The notes under the pieces are model-generated. The model saw only the letters and a list, made by a program, of their open reading frames with translations, was not told where the DNA came from and made no database searches. DNA of 64,000 nt, taken from Paracentrotus lividus (Eukaryota > Echinodermata > Echinoidea > Camarodonta > Echinidae). Below are positions 60,738 to 64,000 of this stretch, piece after piece. Numbering within the stretch: the first letter of the stretch is position 1; the number at the start of each line of letters is the position of its first letter. The DNA lies in contig CALNVZ010003433.1 of NCBI GenBank assembly GCA_940671915.1, positions 33,681,673 to 33,745,672 on the forward strand, written 5' to 3'. The position numbers and the translations under genes are program-made.

Positions 60738-61079
60738 GGGGAGACCGGGGATGCACTGAAAAGATAACTTTGTCAATTGACAAATATAAATTTGTCATTA
60801 ATGTGGTTTAATTTAACAAATTAATAAATTTGTCATTATAGATTGTCATGCACCATAACATGACGAATTTAATTTGTCATGAAAAGTGGTCTAATTTGAC
60901 AAACCTTTTTCAAAGTTTGTCATTGCAACATTTTAATTCTCAATTCTCATTTTTCAATTTGTTTTTTTCATTCTCAATTTGTACTGCATTTGACGTTAAT
61001 TTGTCCATGTAACAGTCAGAAACACACCTGTAATAACAAACAATACAGATAGTTAATATTTTTGTCAGTTTTAATAGAA
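60738..61079. repeat. TTTGTCA / TGACAAA-rich segment
   Basis: 'aatttgtcatt', 'ttgacaaa' and 'tttgtcatgaa' words recur in both orientations at 60775-60925. Probably a degenerate foldback, with no clear ends. Confidence 0.45.
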
Positions 61080-61529
61080 CCTCGAAATTCCTGAGGAACA
61101 AATTCAAATACATTCAAATCCAGTCAACACTTGCCAGCAAGTAACATTTTATAAAATATTTACTAAAATTCAATGCAAATTCAAAATACTCTGCATTAAG
61201 GATGTTAATCTCCTTTCAGTCTGATTGATAATTCTTCCATCACAGTATGAGTGTCAAGCAGACTGCGAAGGAGACTTAGCTAAAACTCCTGTAAGACCCA
61301 ACAACAATCTTATTCCTGACAAAAAATTCTTTTCGATTCCCAAGTAATTAACCATTCAACAAATTCAGTTACAAACCTAGCCTACATCAAACACTACAAT
61401 TTTAATATACTCCTGCATTAAGGACATAGAGAAGTTTTGGCCTTATCTCCTTAGCAGCCTGATGCGACTTTCTGCCGTCAACAGTATGATTTCAAGCAGG
61501 CTGCAAAGGAGATCATGTAAAAATAACTC
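61080..61529. repeat. Old ~222 bp tandem repeat (host of the hAT-like insertion), left part
   Basis: 'ctgcattaagga' at 61191 and 61413 is followed in each copy by 'ctcctt', 'cagtatga' and 'caagcag(a/g)ctgc(g/a)aaggaga'. The repeat resumes after the insertion at 63767 ('caacaatcttcatccc', 'aacaaattcagttacaaa'). Confidence 0.75.
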
Positions 61530-61536
61530 CTATATA

Positions 61537-63759
61537 TAGGGATGTCCACACAAAGCAAAATAGCCACTAGAATGGTTTCCACTTCACTGTATGGATGTAG
61601 TCACCCATAGCATTTACAATGCAAACAATAACCCATGCATCTGCCTACTCAATAATACACAGGCAGAGAAATAGCAAAAATTCAACAAAAACAGCTTTCG
61701 ATATTGTCATTTTTGCCAGTGGTAAAATATCAATCATTTTTATCCTAATTGTCAGTTTCTTCTTTAGAAGATACCTCAGCAGGTGAAACTTTCCTGTTGA
61801 AAAAATTGATATTGAAAAAAATCTACAGCGTGTTCAAAGTGATGCCTTCTGTGTGATGTGTGTTTATAACTGGAATTTCTCATGATTGGAAATAGATTCA
61901 GATAAGGAAAATGGAATATCTATAAAATTTTAACTAATTTTTGAACAAAAAATGTATTGGGGTGAAAAACAAAGAACAATGTACCACTGGCCATTTAAGT
62001 TTTTGAAATTGACTCTACCCTCTCCAACACTCACTCTGAGCCCACCACCATGAATAGCCATTGTCTAGGGGGTTCCTATTGAAAACATGCCTTATGGGAG
62101 TATTTTTCCAACGGTGGTCATATTGATCACATACGGGTAAACATACCTGTCAAGAACCATCAGTTTTGTACTGCCATAACTTTTGTATAATCTACTCATA
62201 CGCCTCAATTATGTTACTATAATCTTCATTCAATGTTGATACAACACATGAAATGTTTGGTATAATTGGTTGAATAAATCGAAGACAAAAGGACGCAATA
62301 AACTGAGCTTTTATTGGCATTTTCTGGCTTTGGTCGAGAACTTGTAAAAGTGTTCTAGCAGCTCATTGGTAATCTGAACACTCTTTGGGTCATATCTTTG
62401 AAATCGCGCCCGCACGCACGAACCGTCCTCTCGCGCCTTTGTGCGAAAGTTATGTTTTCGCATGAACGCATTTAAAGAAAAAGCTTTTTTTAAACCGGTC
62501 AATAATTGCATCTAAAAGTAGAGCAATCAAAAACCGAATGACTTCATCGATATGTTCAGGTTCCAAAGTTTCAATCCCGTATCTTTATATTATCTTGAAC
62601 TTAATTATTTAAGCCACAGTGGCATCCGTACAGAGAGACGTTCGTGAAAAAGAAAAGTCGCGACGCGCCTCGCGCCTTCACCACGAACCCGGCCGCTCGC
62701 CTTACGCAATGCACAAAGTGAATGGGAGCGTAAGAGACTCCTTCGGGGGAAATCAAAATTCTACTTAAATTCTGCTCTAAACAAAGTTTTAGAAGTCAAT
62801 TTTTGAAAATGAGAAATATACACAATTAGATTGAAATTATTCTAGTTCCACCTGCAATTGTTATGTGCGAATTTAACTAAATGCTCTTTTTATAACAGAG
62901 AGGAACGGTTCGTGGAAAAGAAAAATCGATATCACGGCAACACGAACCGTCCGCCTCCATTACGGCATTGCACAAAGGTGAATGGAGCGTAAGAAACTCC
63001 TTGGGGGAATCAAAAATTACTTAAAATTCTGTTCGAACTACATAGTTTAGACGTTAATTTTGAAATTAGAAATATACACAGTGAGATTAACTGTTCTAGT
63101 TCCATCTGGCAATTTTTAAGCCTCCATTTAACTAAATTCTTTTTTATCAACAGAGGGACGGTTCGTGAAAAAGAAAATGTGCGCGAATCGCGCCTCGCGC
63201 CTTCACCACGAAGCCGGCCGCTCTCACCTTACGCATGACACAAAGTGAATGGGGAAGCGTCAGAAACTCCTTCGGAGAAATCAAAATTTACTTAAATTCT
63301 GTTCTAACTATAAGTTTTAGACGTTAATTTTGAAATTAGAAATATACACAATGAAGAATGAATTAATTCTAGTTCCACTCCTGCAAGTGGTATCCCTCCA
63401 AATTTACAAAATGCTCCTTTTATAACAGAGAGGACGGTTCGTGGTACAGAAATATCCAGTTTATTGCAGAGAGGACGCTTAGAATGGACGTTCGTGTATT
63501 ACGTAACCGCGCGCAAAGTTAGACTCTGAAATTTTCACAAAATGTAGGTATCTATTAGTACATGAAAAAAATGTATAAAAATGAAAATTGAAAAAAAATG
63601 CCGAATTTGGCCAGAGAGGACGGTTCGTGAAACGGGTGACGAAATGGAACATCCAATTGTGATAATTCAAGTACCAAAATCTTTCTTTTAAAATGCTCTA
63701 TCCAATAAGCCTAGCAAAAACAACTTAAAAATAACTTAAAATTTTAGTGGACATCCCTA
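61537..63759. mobile_element. 2.2 kb hAT-like non-autonomous element with internal tandem repeats
   Basis: TAGGGATGTCCAC (61537-61549) and its inverse GTGGACATCCCTA (63747-63759) form the ends. CTATATA flanks both (61530-61536 and 63760-63766), or CTATATAT if one terminal base is assigned to the target, giving a 7-8 bp duplication as in hAT insertions. The sequence on either side belongs to one interrupted tandem repeat. No transposase frame is visible. The interior from 62620 is a ~260 bp tandem repeat. Confidence 0.82.
62620..63440. repeat. ~260 bp tandem repeat inside the hAT-like element, three copies
   Basis: Each unit runs 'gagaggacggttcgtg', 'cgaacc(c)ggccgc', 'cacaaagtgaatggg', 'gaaactccttcgggg', 'agaaatatacacaatga' and 'ttctagttccacctgcaa'. 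Units begin at about 62628, 62898 and 63150, and extra 'gaggacggttcgtg' words occur to about 63630. The complement 'cacgaaccgtcctctc' at about 62417 shows that the array also has an inverted partner. Confidence 0.88.
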
Positions 63760-63766
63760 CTATATA

Positions 63767-64000
63767 TCCTTAAGAGCAACAAACAATCTTCATCCCAACA
63801 ACAAATTCTTTTTATTAATACTACTGTATAACAATTGCAACAAATTCAGTTACAAAGATTAGGGCCTACATTAATTTGACATAAAGTTAACTGAAAAAGT
63901 ACTTTTTTTAATCTCCATAGAACTACCTCGAGCGAAGCAGGCTCCACTCCACTTCACTACCCCCTACACTACACTCCACCTACCGGTACTTTCGGGTAGG
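63767..64000. repeat. Continuation of the ~222 bp host tandem repeat, then unassigned sequence
   Basis: 63767-63890 resumes the repeat interrupted at 61529. The last ~100 bp ('ccactccacttcactacc', 'cactacactccacc') are short CCACT-like words running off the window. Confidence 0.6.

Overview
This window looks like animal nuclear DNA that is AT-rich and gene-poor, most likely from an echinoderm and probably a sea urchin. That assignment is an inference. It rests on one clear bHLH developmental gene, many short terminal-inverted-repeat (TIR) elements, long CT/GA microsatellites, tRNA-like repeats and a CR1/L2-type LINE tail. There are no operons, Shine-Dalgarno sites or dense ORFs, so it is not prokaryotic. 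Nearly all other open frames are short, low-complexity or antisense shadows.

The only protein-coding gene I can defend is a neurogenin-class bHLH transcription factor on the minus strand. Its intact coding exon is 38297-39274 (325 aa). A strong 3' splice site lies just upstream of the start codon, and a matching CAG|GTAAGG donor sits about 4.7 kb away at 43999/44000. A TATA-like box at 44327-44335 completes a plausible model: a non-coding exon 1 (about 44000-44303), a 4.7 kb intron, and a single coding exon. The intron carries a high-affinity-type Su(H) motif next to a proneural E-box.

About 3 kb upstream of the proposed promoter, at 47.49-50.4 kb, lies a diverged tandem array. The POU octamer ATTTGCAT recurs there in one orientation every ~217 bp across 14 phased positions. 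Nine are exact and three differ by one base. Four perfect CRE palindromes (TGACGTCA) accompany them. This is the most unusual structure in the window.

The rest is a mosaic of repeats. From 0 to 6 kb there are foldback and TIR elements and a ~630 bp tandem duplication, one copy of which has a 135 bp MITE inserted while the other keeps the empty site. From 6 to 17 kb the sequence is mostly unique and AT-rich with large CT/GA tracts. From 17 to 19.2 kb there is a CCTGCCGG-ended MITE, a CCA repeat, and a 0.63 kb TA-flanked element enclosing a tRNA-like sequence. From 22 to 30.4 kb there are foldbacks, a tRNA-like SINE cluster, a foldback made of GTCTAAT words, two GAGACG foldbacks and three consecutive units of a TIR element. 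From 32.3 to 34.3 kb a Tc1-type element encloses a LINE 3' end and is followed by a second GTCTAAT foldback set between 44 bp direct repeats. From 34.5 to 36.5 kb there is a tetranucleotide landscape with an exact 64 bp minisatellite. From 54.9 to 63.9 kb there are a TTAA-ended element, smaller MITEs, and a 2.2 kb hAT-like element inserted into an older tandem repeat. All calls come from reading the sequence; no database search was run.
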